NCBI GenBank assembly: GCA_945919075.1
Contig: CAMEIX010000011.1
Location: forward strand, 1 to 64,000
Direction of reading: 5' to 3'
From: an uncultured Lachnospiraceae bacterium
GTDB lineage: Bacteria > Bacillota > Clostridia > Lachnospirales > Lachnospiraceae
Length of the DNA stretch: 64,000 nt
Shown: positions 30,231 to 40,440 of the stretch, one piece after another
Position numbering within the stretch: position 1 is the stretch's first letter
Layout of the letters: each line of letters begins with the position of its first letter
Position numbers and translations under genes: made by a program
The notes under the pieces: model-generated
What the model saw: the letters and a program-made list of their open reading frames with translations, nothing else
Told to the model about the DNA's origin: nothing
Databases searched by the model: none

Positions 30231-32849
30231 ATGCAGGAAAAACGAGGTCATAACAAATTAAAGGAAACACCGCCTAAAAGTGTCGCAGCACGCTTTGTGG
30301 AACAATTAAACGATCCTCTGATCTTTGTCCTTTTTGTGGCGGCTGCCATTTCCATGCTTATGCGGGAATTCGGGGATACCACCATAATCCTTACTGTCAT
30401 CCTCATGAATGCAACGATCGGTGTGATTCAGGAGGGAAAGGCTGACCGTGCCCTTGCCGCACTAAAGGACCTTTCCGCACCCAAGGCATTTATCCGCCCT
30501 GCCGATACCCTGCCGGATCACGAAGTCTGGAATGAAATTCCGGCTGCGGATCTGATTCCCGGGGATATTGTTCTGCTGGAAGCCGGAATGCAGGTTCCCG
30601 CTGATTTGATTATACAAGAAGCAAACAGCCTGAAAATCGAAGAATCCGCTCTGACCGGGGAATCCCTCCCGGTGGAGAAAAATCATCATGACCGGGCTTA
30701 TATGTCCACTATGGTTACCTCCGGGCGGGGTATCGGTGAAGTAAGTCTGATTGGTATGGACACCGAAATCGGGAAGATTGCGGCACTGATCAATGAAACC
30801 AAGCCGGAGAATACCCCCTTACAGAAAAGACTGGGAGATCTGGGAAAACTGTTAAGTATTCTTTCCCTGGTACTCTGTGCCCTCTTGTTTCTCATAGCCC
30901 TGCTGCAAAAGCGGGATATTCTGGAGATGCTGTTAACCGCTATTTCTTTAGCCGTAGCCGCCGTTCCGGAGGGTCTTCCCGCCATTGTGACCATGGTACT
31001 TGCCTTAAGTGTTTCCCGCATGGTAAAGGCCGGCACCATTATCAAAAGGCTTCCGGGAGTAGAAACCTTAGGCTGCGTCAGTGTGGTATGCTCTGACAAA
31101 ACCGGGACCCTGACCCAGAATAAAATGACCGTTACCAACTGCTACACCGGAACCGTGCCCGGCAAGGTTCGTCCCGTCCTTTCCCTGAATGCCCTAAAGG
31201 ACCATCTGTTTTTAACCGGTTTTGCCCTGTGCAACGACGCCGTATTATCCTCGGAAAAGGATTTTGGTGACCCCACGGAGCTGGCACTTTTACATATGGC
31301 AGAGCAGTATCATTTGTCCCGGGCGGAATTAGAAAAGAAATATCCCCGCATTGACGAAATCCCTTTTGATTCGGAGCGGAAAATGATGACCACCGTCCAT
31401 GAACACGGAGGACAGAAAATTTGCTTTACAAAGGGTTCCCCGGACGAAATTTTAAAACGCTGTCATGCCATCCGCATTGCAGACCGGGATGTTGTGTTAA
31501 ACGACCGTTACCGGAAAAGCATACAGTCTGCCATCGCCGAAATGTCCTCCATGGCACTCAGAGTCCTTGCACTGGCAGTGCACACCCTGCCGGATACTTC
31601 TCCGGCCACTTCCGGAAGCCGGAATCACTACGAAAAGGACCTGGTTCTCTTAGGTCTTGCCGGCATGAAGGACCCCTTAAAGCCCGGGGTAAAGGAAGCC
31701 GTCTTGGCCTGTGCCGATGCCGGAGTAAGCACCGTCATGATTACCGGGGACCGAATCGATACCGCTTTTGCAATTGCAAAAGAATTAAACATTGTTTCCG
31801 ATATTTCCGAATGCATGAAGGGTGCCGACTTGGAAAGGGTGCTGAAGGAGAAGAATTCTTCCTCCGAATCCCGAAATATTCTAAAGAAAGTGCGGGTTTT
31901 TGCACAGGTTACGCCAAGCCATAAGACCCAGATTGTAAATTTTCTTAAGGAAAACGGAGAAATCGTAGCCATGACCGGAGACGGGGTAAATGATGCGCCC
32001 TCTCTTCGGGCTGCGGATGTGGGCATTGCCATGGGAATTGCCGGTACCGATGTAGCCAAAAATGCCTCGGATATGATCTTGACCGACGATAATTTTGCCA
32101 CCATTATTGCAGCCATCGAACAGGGACGGAGCATCTATGCCAACATCAAGAAATCCGTATTATTTTTGCTTTCTTCCAATTTCGGAGAAATCATTACCAT
32201 GCTCATTGCCATGCTCCTCGGATTTGGTGCCCCTCTAAAGCCAAGCCATATTCTCTGGATTAATTTAATTACCGATTCCCTGCCCGCGCTGGCTCTCGGG
32301 ACGGATATTGATAACAAACAGCACATGAAAAAACCACCCCGAAAAAAAGAGGAAAGTCTCTTTTCCGAAGGTGGTCTTGCCATTACCTTGTTTTATGGAG
32401 TTTTAATTGCCGCAATCAGTCTGGCCGCTTTTCTGCGTCTGCCGATCCGTAGCCTTACCCAAAACAATCTGCCCGTTACCGTGGAGAATATCCGGCTGTT
32501 ATTACAAAACCCTGCTACCCTGACCTCCTGTCAGACCTATGCCTTTATGGTACTGGGCATTTCCCAGTTATTCCATGCCATCGGCATGCGGGATGTGGAA
32601 TGCTCCGTTTTGCGGATGAAGCATTTTGCAAACCGGCTTATGATTGTGGCCTTTTCCCTGGGACTTTTTCTCCAGTTTACGGTCACAAAATTCGACAGCC
32701 TGATCCGCGCTTTTGGGACCTGTGCCTTAAGCCGGTCCGACTGGGCATATCTGCTGCCGCTGTCAGCACTCCCGCTTCTTGCCCACGAGGCCATAGTCCT
32801 CTTGCTTCGCTTATCCTTGGGCGAAAGAAAAAAGAAATCTATGCATTAA
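30231..32849 (+). CDS. Cation-translocating P-type ATPase (Ca2+-ATPase-like)
   Basis: ESALTGESLPVEK, VCSDKTGTLTQNKMTVT, MITGDRIDTA, AMTGDGVNDAPSLRAADVGIAMG. Confidence 0.95.
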   Translation: MQEKRGHNKLKETPPKSVAARFVEQLNDPLIFVLFVAAAISMLMREFGDTTIILTVILMNATIGVIQEGKADRALAALKDLSAPKAFIRPADTLPDHEVWNEIPAADLIPGDIVLLEAGMQVPADLIIQEANSLKIEESALTGESLPVEKNHHDRAYMSTMVTSGRGIGEVSLIGMDTEIGKIAALINETKPENTPLQKRLGDLGKLLSILSLVLCALLFLIALLQKRDILEMLLTAISLAVAAVPEGLPAIVTMVLALSVSRMVKAGTIIKRLPGVETLGCVSVVCSDKTGTLTQNKMTVTNCYTGTVPGKVRPVLSLNALKDHLFLTGFALCNDAVLSSEKDFGDPTELALLHMAEQYHLSRAELEKKYPRIDEIPFDSERKMMTTVHEHGGQKICFTKGSPDEILKRCHAIRIADRDVVLNDRYRKSIQSAIAEMSSMALRVLALAVHTLPDTSPATSGSRNHYEKDLVLLGLAGMKDPLKPGVKEAVLACADAGVSTVMITGDRIDTAFAIAKELNIVSDISECMKGADLERVLKEKNSSSESRNILKKVRVFAQVTPSHKTQIVNFLKENGEIVAMTGDGVNDAPSLRAADVGIAMGIAGTDVAKNASDMILTDDNFATIIAAIEQGRSIYANIKKSVLFLLSSNFGEIITMLIAMLLGFGAPLKPSHILWINLITDSLPALALGTDIDNKQHMKKPPRKKEESLFSEGGLAITLFYGVLIAAISLAAFLRLPIRSLTQNNLPVTVENIRLLLQNPATLTSCQTYAFMVLGISQLFHAIGMRDVECSVLRMKHFANRLMIVAFSLGLFLQFTVTKFDSLIRAFGTCALSRSDWAYLLPLSALPLLAHEAIVLLLRLSLGERKKKSMH

Positions 32850-33702
32850 GTGCCAGTTTGATGCATCCCAGTATTGCCTGGTTATCCGAAAGACTTGCGG
32901 GTACGATGTAATTTGTAATATCCGCAAGTTCTTTGGTTTGGATATAGCCCGCCATCAGTTCTTCAAATTTGCTTCGAATCATGGGGAGAAGCATATCTTG
33001 TTTGAGCACCCCTCCACCAAGCACGATTTTTTGCGGGGAATAGGTCATGCAGAAATTCACACAGGCCTGCGCAATATAAAAGGCCTCCATTTCCCACACC
33101 TTTTCCTCACAGGAAAGTTCCGCTCCCTTCCTGCCCCATCTCTTTTCAATGGCGGGACCTGCTGCCAATCCTTCAAAACAGTCCCCATGGAAGGGGCAGT
33201 TTCCGGCAAATGTATCCTCTCTGTGGCGTTTTATCATAATATGCCCTGCTTCGGTATGCATCATGCCGTGAAGCAGACTGCCATTAAGGTAAACTCCCAC
33301 ACCGATTCCGGTTCCCACCGTTATATAAATGCTGCAGTCGAGCCCCTGCGTGATTCCAAAGGTTGCCTCTCCAAGTGCCGCCGCATTGACATCCGTATCA
33401 AATCCGACGGGACAGGAAAGTGCCTCCCCAAATGCCTTTACTATATTAAAATTCTGCCACGCAATTTTGGGTGTGGAGGTGATGCACCCATAGTTTTCCG
33501 CAGTTTTATCCGGCGCAATGGGTCCAAAGCATCCGATTCCCAGCCGTTCTACCTTTTCATTCTTAAAGAAAGCAATCATCTCCGGCATCGTGGTTTCCGG
33601 AGTTTTAGTTGGAATACTGATTCGCTTTAAGATTTCTCCCTTTTCATTTCCGATGGCGCATACCATCTTGGTACCGCCTGCCTCCAATGCACCGATAATC
33701 AT
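32839..33702 (-). CDS. ROK family sugar kinase (fructokinase-like)
   Basis: IGALEAGGTKMVCAIGNEKGEI, GIGCFGPIAPDK, DTDVNAAALGEA, VGTGIGVGVY, GHIMIKRH. Confidence 0.92.
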   Translation of the reverse strand: MIIGALEAGGTKMVCAIGNEKGEILKRISIPTKTPETTMPEMIAFFKNEKVERLGIGCFGPIAPDKTAENYGCITSTPKIAWQNFNIVKAFGEALSCPVGFDTDVNAAALGEATFGITQGLDCSIYITVGTGIGVGVYLNGSLLHGMMHTEAGHIMIKRHREDTFAGNCPFHGDCFEGLAAGPAIEKRWGRKGAELSCEEKVWEMEAFYIAQACVNFCMTYSPQKIVLGGGVLKQDMLLPMIRSKFEELMAGYIQTKELADITNYIVPASLSDNQAILGCIKLALNA

Positions 33703-35180
33703 GATTTTTTCCTCCCCAGACAAAACCATGCCACAATGGCAAGGAACAAAAATGCAATCCCCATCCAGGGTAATAGATAATGCAGTCCTTTGGGTGCAAA
33801 AGTGTCATAATAGCCCTTCAGATAGATGACTACAATAATAGCAGGAAGAATATAAGTCATATAGAACTTCATCTTCCCGGGAAATCCCATGCCCTTTCCG
33901 GTATTGGCTTCCGCCAGAAAATTGGAAAATCCCCAACCGTTTTCCGATACGCAGAACAGAACATATACCAGGGACCCAAGCGGCAGCAGATTATTGGATA
34001 CCAGAAAATCTTCCAGATCCATGAGATTGCTTCCCGGTCCTAAAGGTTCCAGACCCTTCAGGATATTAAAGCCCATAATGCAGGGAAGGGATAATAAAAT
34101 AATCAGGACAATATTGACCAAAACCGCCTTCTTTCTGGAAAATCCCCAGAGATCCATGGCAAAGGAGATAATATTTTCAAATACTGCAATCACTGTGGAA
34201 AGCGCCGCGAAGGAAAGGAACAAGAAGAACAGACTCCCCCAGACTCTCCCTCCTGCCATCCGGTTGAAAATATTGGGCAGGGTGATAAAAATAAGGGACG
34301 GCCCCCTGTCCTGTGCAATATGGAAGGAAAAGCATGCCGGTATAATAATCAGGCCCGCACAGAGCGCTACAAAGGTATCCAAAATCGTAATACTTATGGT
34401 CTCTCCCGCAAGGGAGCACTTCTTGTCCAGGTAACTTCCGAATATTGCCATGGAACCGATACCTATGCTTAACGTAAAAAATGCCTGTGACAATGCACCA
34501 AATACCACATTGCCGATTCCCTGTTCCTTCATAAGTTCAAAATTGGGAATCAGGTAGAATTTTACGCCCTCTCCGGCTCCCGGCAGGCTTAAGGAATGTA
34601 CCACAAGCACAATAATCAGGCCAAGAAGGAGGATCATCATCACTTTGGTGATTTTCTCCACTCCTTTTTGTACTCCCAGGGAGCAAACTCCAAAGGCAAG
34701 CAGCACTGCCACTACCATCCAGAAAGTCATGGTACCAAAGGAACCTGTCATTTCCGTAAACTTTTCCGTAATCTGTTCTGCCGTCAGAGCCGTCTTGGTA
34801 AATTCTCCTGCGATGGAACGATAACAGTAATACAGCATCCATCCCGCCACCATGGTGTAAAACATCATAAGCAGATAATTACCAATCATGCCAAATTTGC
34901 CGAAATGGTGCCATCTGGTTCCCTCCGGTTCCAACACCTGAAAGGATGTTGCACAGCTTTTCTGGCTGCCCCGTCCTACCGCAAACTCGCAAACCATAAT
35001 CGGGAATCCCAGAATCACCAGGAAAACGAGATAGATTAAAATAAAAGCTGCTCCACCGTATTGTCCGCACATATAAGGAAATTTCCAAACATTTCCAAGT
35101 CCAACCGCACAACCGGCGGATACCAGAATAAATCCTAATCTGGAGCCGAATTTTTCTCTGCTTTTTGCGTTATTTTCCAT
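33699..35180 (-). CDS. Sodium-dependent transporter (NSS/SNF family)
   Basis: FGSRLGFILVSAGCAVGLGNVWKFPYMCGQYGGAAFILIYLVF. Confidence 0.95.
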   Translation of the reverse strand: MENNAKSREKFGSRLGFILVSAGCAVGLGNVWKFPYMCGQYGGAAFILIYLVFLVILGFPIMVCEFAVGRGSQKSCATSFQVLEPEGTRWHHFGKFGMIGNYLLMMFYTMVAGWMLYYCYRSIAGEFTKTALTAEQITEKFTEMTGSFGTMTFWMVVAVLLAFGVCSLGVQKGVEKITKVMMILLLGLIIVLVVHSLSLPGAGEGVKFYLIPNFELMKEQGIGNVVFGALSQAFFTLSIGIGSMAIFGSYLDKKCSLAGETISITILDTFVALCAGLIIIPACFSFHIAQDRGPSLIFITLPNIFNRMAGGRVWGSLFFLFLSFAALSTVIAVFENIISFAMDLWGFSRKKAVLVNIVLIILLSLPCIMGFNILKGLEPLGPGSNLMDLEDFLVSNNLLPLGSLVYVLFCVSENGWGFSNFLAEANTGKGMGFPGKMKFYMTYILPAIIVVIYLKGYYDTFAPKGLHYLLPWMGIAFLFLAIVAWFCLGRKKS

Positions 35181-35499
35181 CGTTTATTTCCTCATTTTCC
35201 TTTTCATCTTCCTCTTTATTCTCTTCCTCATCTGCCATTCTTTCTTCCCGGATAACCAGCCCGGAGTTTGCTTCGGCTGCCTCTAAGAAAGTCCGATATA
35301 CCTTGGCGAAGTAATTCTCCTTTTCCAGTTCTTCCCCTGCATGATAAAATTCCACCTGCGCATCCTTTAATTCTGTCAGGCAATCATAAAGAGCATCCAG
35401 ATTTCTTCCGTAATAATCCGGAAATGCAAACATTTCTTTCAGGTATTGATGTGCTTCTTTCCGGGTTGTCATCTTTTCCGCTTCCAATATCAGATTCAC
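35170..35499 (-). CDS. Barstar family ribonuclease inhibitor
   Basis: AHQYLKEMFAFPDYYGRNLDALYDCLTEL. Confidence 0.93.
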   Translation of the reverse strand: MNLILEAEKMTTRKEAHQYLKEMFAFPDYYGRNLDALYDCLTELKDAQVEFYHAGEELEKENYFAKVYRTFLEAAEANSGLVIREERMADEEENKEEDEKENEEINDGK

Positions 35500-35501
35500 G
35501 C

Positions 35502-36050
35502 CTATTCCTCCCCATATAACAGTTCAAAGGATTCATAATGATCCTCGGTATAATAAATCAGCCCATCATCGGAATAGACTATCCGTTTTCCGTTTCGAAA
35601 GCCGCCCTCAAAGTCAATGTCACACTCATAATATTGCCTTCCTGTCTTTTCCGGTAAAAGACCTTCCCGGTTTCCAAATTTATCGCCCCCGATACTCTTT
35701 CCGGGAGCCACTTCCCACAGATTTCCTTCCTTGTTATCCCAGCCAAGTTCCTGGGCTACTTTTTTGGTAATAAAGTTAGGCGGCAGATGCCCGAATTCAT
35801 AAATATAGGCGGCCACCTCTTCCTTAGATGAATACGCTCCATCCTCCTTGGGCAAAGTGCTGTCTTCCTCCGTCATTTCTGCATCGGTTGCTCCTGTGTC
35901 AGTCACTTCCGACGCATACATACTTTCGACAGGGGCAGTTTCCGGGACAGTGTCCATCTTTTCGACAGCATTCGATTTGTCACTGCATCCACTGCAAAGC
36001 AATGTAATCCAAAGTAATATGCTTAAGAATATTCGGATTCCCTTTTTCAT
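35502..36050 (-). CDS. Barnase-type ribonuclease with lipoprotein-like N-terminus
   Basis: LSILLWITLLCSGCSDKS then YIYEFGHLPPNFITKKVAQELGWDNKEGNLWEVAPGKSIGGDKFGNREGLLP...RQYYECDIDFEGGFRNGKRIVYSDDGLIYYTEDHYESFELL. Confidence 0.93.
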   Translation of the reverse strand: MKKGIRIFLSILLWITLLCSGCSDKSNAVEKMDTVPETAPVESMYASEVTDTGATDAEMTEEDSTLPKEDGAYSSKEEVAAYIYEFGHLPPNFITKKVAQELGWDNKEGNLWEVAPGKSIGGDKFGNREGLLPEKTGRQYYECDIDFEGGFRNGKRIVYSDDGLIYYTEDHYESFELLYGEE

Positions 36051-36064
36051 TTTCGGCTCCTTTC

Positions 36065-36095
36065 AAAAAAAGTGCTGCTATAACACAGCACTTTT
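36065..36095 (-). terminator. Rho-independent terminator of HD-GYP gene
   Basis: Minus strand AAAAGTGCTG-tgttatag-CAGCACTTTTTTT. Confidence 0.85.
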
Positions 36096-36105
36096 CTTTC
36101 GTTTC

Positions 36106-37827
36106 CTATACTACTGCTTCAATTTCATTAATGTTATCAAGGAATACCTGAACAATCACAGGGTCAAAGTGAATACCGGCTCCCTCCTCAATTATCTGAC
36201 GGGATTTTTCTTTGGAAAAGCTTTCCTTATAAGTCCTCTTGGAACGTAATGCGTCATACACATCCGCCACTGCCATGATGCGGGCACAGAGCGGAATCTT
36301 GCTTCCGCGAAGCCCTACCGGATAGCCGGTACCATTCCACTTTTCGTGGTGATACAATGCGACTTCCTTGGCAATCTTGATGTATTCTTCACTTTCCATT
36401 CCCCGAAGGATTTCTTCGATAATCTGACTTCCCACCTTGGGATGGGTCTTGATTGCGTCAAATTCTTCCTCCGTCAGCTTGTCATTCTTTTTGAGTACCT
36501 GGTCCATGATGGCAATCTTGCCTACATCATGAAGAGGTGCCACGTCAATTACGGTGGCAATATATTCATCCGTCAAAATTTCCTTGTATGTACCGGTCTC
36601 CTTCAATCCATTAATCAGAATCCGGACATAGGCACTGGTGTGTTTGATATGCTGACCGGTAATACCGTCACGTGCTTCAATCATATTGGCAAAGCTTTCG
36701 ATAACGGAGCTTTGCATATTCTTAATCTGTCTGGTCTTCTGCTCCACATCACTTTGGAGACGGGTTGCATAATTGTAACTGTCCGTCACATCTATGATCT
36801 TGTAAGTACGTCCGTAAGCAATTCCTTCCTGCATGATGGGCTGCTTTTGAATGGTAAATACCTTCTTCTTGTAGAAGAGGTTCCCCTGTGTGCTTGCGTG
36901 ATCGCTGATTTCTTCCAGCACTTCCTTATAGTCCTCCGTAGTAAGCGCCGGATAGATTTCTTTTGCCAGGGAATTGGAATAAATAACCATATCACGATTG
37001 TCTACAACGATAAGACCATCCTGATAATCGTTCAACGCCTTTTCTTTTGCAAGAGTCAGTACCTCAAACAGACGATACCGGAACACAGACACTGCAAGAA
37101 GCACCACGTTGATCAGATAAGCAATCTGAGTGGTATCGTATCCGCCCGTAATGCCGCTCATGTAAACGCCCATACCGGCTGCAATGGTAATCACCATTAA
37201 CAGAATATACACAGCCTGCCGCTTTTCCACCCTTGTCTTGGACTTGATCCACTCTCCAACGGAACACCAGACACAAACCGTGGTACCGCATCCTATAAGC
37301 AGAAGATAGCACAGGTATAACGGTCCGGGTTCGCACACCAGATGGGAAAATCCACCTTCCTTAATGTACGATATGGATTTAAAGAATAACTGATGCTCGT
37401 CACAGGTGAATACGGCAAGTGACATCACGATGTGCATAATGATGAGCAATGCCGATGTCTCCTTGCGGATACTGACGCGGCAATAGGCCATGACAAAGAA
37501 AAACATGCCCAGCGCAATAAACGGTTTCCCCAAATAGGCAAATTTCATACCCATAATTGCCGTTTCCATGGAGGATGCTGTGATCTCCATCAGATAACCG
37601 ATATAATTAATCAGTGTAGCGGTTGCCGTGCAAAGCAGGATTACCTGTAGTCTTGAGGCCTGTTTATTCAGGACAAAAAGAATTTCCGCAATCAAAACGG
37701 CAATGCCCACATATTGAATTGCCAAATATACTTCATACATGGAAGCTATCATAAGAACCCCTTCCGGATCTATTATATTTTTACAACACTCAAACAGATT
37801 GTACACTATTTTGAGTAATAATTCCAT
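36106..37827 (-). CDS. Membrane HD-GYP domain protein with 7TM N-terminus
   Basis: Multiple TM helices; PAS-like; HD-GYP (HTSAYVRILINGL, PLHDVGKIAIMD, EVALYHHEKWNGTGYPVGLRGSKIPLCARIMAVADVYDAL). Confidence 0.92.
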   Translation of the reverse strand: MELLLKIVYNLFECCKNIIDPEGVLMIASMYEVYLAIQYVGIAVLIAEILFVLNKQASRLQVILLCTATATLINYIGYLMEITASSMETAIMGMKFAYLGKPFIALGMFFFVMAYCRVSIRKETSALLIIMHIVMSLAVFTCDEHQLFFKSISYIKEGGFSHLVCEPGPLYLCYLLLIGCGTTVCVWCSVGEWIKSKTRVEKRQAVYILLMVITIAAGMGVYMSGITGGYDTTQIAYLINVVLLAVSVFRYRLFEVLTLAKEKALNDYQDGLIVVDNRDMVIYSNSLAKEIYPALTTEDYKEVLEEISDHASTQGNLFYKKKVFTIQKQPIMQEGIAYGRTYKIIDVTDSYNYATRLQSDVEQKTRQIKNMQSSVIESFANMIEARDGITGQHIKHTSAYVRILINGLKETGTYKEILTDEYIATVIDVAPLHDVGKIAIMDQVLKKNDKLTEEEFDAIKTHPKVGSQIIEEILRGMESEEYIKIAKEVALYHHEKWNGTGYPVGLRGSKIPLCARIMAVADVYDALRSKRTYKESFSKEKSRQIIEEGAGIHFDPVIVQVFLDNINEIEAVV

Positions 37828-37831
37828 CCTT

Positions 37832-39601
37832 TTATGGAACTATTTTATCTGTATATTGTCGAAGCCAGATTCTCTCCTCCTCGGACATACGGGGAGAAAG
37901 AGTCCGGTAAACCATTTCATGATAATCATTCAACCACTCAATTTCTTCTGTATTAAGCATGGATACATCCAATCCGTCCCGGTCAAAGGGAACCAGTGTC
38001 AGCGGTTCAAAGGCCAGCAATCCGTTTTTTTCGGTTCTGGTCACCAGAATCAGATTCTCATGACGGATACCGAATTTTCCGGCAAAATACAATCCCGGCT
38101 CATCGGAGCTTACCATGCCCGGCTCCAGTGTTGCCTGCTTCACCCCGGGCAGAACCCTCCAGTGAAACCTCTGGGGTCCCTCATGTACATTTAACAGATA
38201 TCCTACCCCGTGACCGGTCCCGTGATTATAATCCAAGCCTTCTCTCCAAAGCGGCTCTCTCGCCAGAACATCCAGATTTGCACCGCAGGTTCCCTCCGGA
38301 AAAACGGCCCTTGCCAGCTGAATATGTCCTTTCAGTACCAGAGTGTAGGCATGTCTTTCTTCTTCCGTAAGTTCCCCCATTACAAATGTACGGGTAACGT
38401 CCGTGGTTCCATCCACATACTGGCCGCCGGTATCACACAGGCACAGGCCATGATTTTCTATCACGGCATCGCTTTCCTTCGTAGGTTCGTAATGCACAAT
38501 GGCCCCATGTGCCCCATATGCAATAATGGAAGTAAAACTGGGTTCCAGAAAGCCATCCATTTCCTTCCGGAATTCTAAGATGCTCTCCGATGCCACAAGT
38601 TCCGTCAGTTTTTCCTTTGGCGCTGTTTCCTTCAGCCAGTGCATGAAACGGCAGACTGCAATTCCGTCCTTTATATGGGCTTCTCTGATATGGCTGATTT
38701 CAGCAGGATTTTTGATGGCTTTCTTTAAGATAACCGGACTGTCCATATCCATACCGTTCTGAATGGACATTGCTATCCGGTAATTAGCCGTCCCGCTGTC
38801 ATACCATACCTTCTGCTCTTTCGATAGTTTTGACAATGCTTCGTAGATCGTATCATAAGGTTTGATTGCAATACCGTCCCTGCTAAGGTGACTGCGAACT
38901 TCCTCGGGCAGAACCTCTTCCTGTACAAAAAGAGTTGCCTCCTTCTCTTCTATTAACATAAAAGCCAGGAAAACCGGCGTATATTCCACATCATGTCCAC
39001 GCAGATTTAAGATCCATGCAATTTCATCTAATGCCGTTAAAAGCAGGAAGTCAGCACCGCTTTCCCTTAATTCCTGCCGGATTTCCTCCATTTTTTCCGT
39101 TCTGGTCTTTCCTGCAAATTCCGGTGTCATTTCCCTAATCGGTTCTTTGGAAAGGGCGGGACGCTCCTTCCAGATTGCATCCACCAGATCCTCATTCCCG
39201 GAAAACGTAATGTTCTTGTCCCATACCGCTTCACGGATTCTCTCTGCCATCCGGTAACTTAAGGTTCGGCCGTCAAAACCGATTACCGCATTTTCGCACA
39301 GCTTGTCTGCCAGATACCGTGGAAGTGTGGGCACCCCGGGCTCTCCCGCCTTCATCAGAAGAATCCCGCTGCCCTTTAACTGCTCTTCTGCCTGCAAAAA
39401 ATAGCGGCCATCCGTAAAAATCGCCGCTTCTTCCTTCAAAACAACCAGGGAGCCTGCCGAACCTGTAAATCCGGACATAAACTCCCTTTCCTTAAAATAA
39501 TCCCCCACATATTCGGAGCCATGAAAATCATCTGTCACAATCAGGTATGCATCCATATTGTGACTCGCCATGGCCTGCCTAAGCAATTCCAGCTTTTCCA
39601 T
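37832..39601 (-). CDS. M24 family aminopeptidase P
   Basis: LIVTDDFHGSEYVGDYFKEREFMSGFTGSAG; DTGGQYVDGTTDVTRTFVMG; NHGTGHGVGYLLNVHEGPQ. Confidence 0.94.
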   Translation of the reverse strand: MEKLELLRQAMASHNMDAYLIVTDDFHGSEYVGDYFKEREFMSGFTGSAGSLVVLKEEAAIFTDGRYFLQAEEQLKGSGILLMKAGEPGVPTLPRYLADKLCENAVIGFDGRTLSYRMAERIREAVWDKNITFSGNEDLVDAIWKERPALSKEPIREMTPEFAGKTRTEKMEEIRQELRESGADFLLLTALDEIAWILNLRGHDVEYTPVFLAFMLIEEKEATLFVQEEVLPEEVRSHLSRDGIAIKPYDTIYEALSKLSKEQKVWYDSGTANYRIAMSIQNGMDMDSPVILKKAIKNPAEISHIREAHIKDGIAVCRFMHWLKETAPKEKLTELVASESILEFRKEMDGFLEPSFTSIIAYGAHGAIVHYEPTKESDAVIENHGLCLCDTGGQYVDGTTDVTRTFVMGELTEEERHAYTLVLKGHIQLARAVFPEGTCGANLDVLAREPLWREGLDYNHGTGHGVGYLLNVHEGPQRFHWRVLPGVKQATLEPGMVSSDEPGLYFAGKFGIRHENLILVTRTEKNGLLAFEPLTLVPFDRDGLDVSMLNTEEIEWLNDYHEMVYRTLSPRMSEEERIWLRQYTDKIVP

Positions 39602-39661
39602 AATCTGTATAATCCGCTTTCTTATCAGAATTTTTTATAGGCTTTCCCAAAATATATGAAT

Positions 39662-40333
39662 TTATCCTTTGTAATTTGTCTTATAGCCACTGTTATATTC
39701 CGGTCTGTAGGCATTCGGATATTCGATATCGGACTGGATATCACGAACCGCTTTCTGCAGCATATTAAATACCTCCTGGTAATCCGGGATATCCAAAATA
39801 CTGTTGTTGCTTCCGGTATTAATGGTGCGTCCGTTTCCATAGGGCATTGTGCTATTGCAGATCATAATATCTCCAACACCAAGTATACGATCAATGACTC
39901 CCACATGCAGATGTATATCCCCAATTTCCTTGTAATAAATATTTTGATATTCATATCCCACAAAACCGCTGCGGATCAAAATTCTTTTATCCGTAATGGC
40001 ATACTCGGTATTTTTCCATCTTGCCGCTGCTGTTAACATATTATAAAGCCAGATCCAGACTGGCATCAGATGAAATGCAAAAAAGATAATAAAAAACAAT
40101 CCCATATTCCCTGTTCCGAAGCCACCCGGTACGGATAACATGGTTCCGATGAAAACGCCGTCAAACAAAAGCCATATCAATGCAATCGGTGCCATAACGA
40201 TACATTTATTCAGAATAAATGCACTCTTCTTCGGTTTCCCGGTCCACAATAAATTCTCGTCATCCGTAAGCATTCCTCTGATCTTGCTTTCACCGTCCGT
40301 ATAGTTGTAATATCCGCTGCTGTATTTGTCCAT
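39662..40333 (-). CDS. Bacterial PH-domain (YdbS/YdbT-like) membrane protein
   Basis: Two TM helices then EYAITDKRILIRSGFVGYEYQNIYYKEIGDIHL. Confidence 0.8.
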   Translation of the reverse strand: MDKYSSGYYNYTDGESKIRGMLTDDENLLWTGKPKKSAFILNKCIVMAPIALIWLLFDGVFIGTMLSVPGGFGTGNMGLFFIIFFAFHLMPVWIWLYNMLTAAARWKNTEYAITDKRILIRSGFVGYEYQNIYYKEIGDIHLHVGVIDRILGVGDIMICNSTMPYGNGRTINTGSNNSILDIPDYQEVFNMLQKAVRDIQSDIEYPNAYRPEYNSGYKTNYKG

Positions 40334-40402
40334 ACATCCTCCCCCTTATAAAAAGCAACATACTGATGTTTCATTATAACACATATACCGGATTTTGACT
40401 AT

Positions 40403-40434
40403 AACTTGTTCCGATTTCGTCAGAAATCGAAAAC
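40403..40434. repeat. Single TTGTTCC-type hairpin repeat
   Basis: ACTTGTTC CGATTTC-gtca-GAAATCG AAAAC. Confidence 0.8.
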
Positions 40435-40440
40435 TTCCGA

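Noticed and set aside
36346-37200. 284-aa plus-strand ORF
   Set aside because: Antisense to the well-supported HD-GYP gene.
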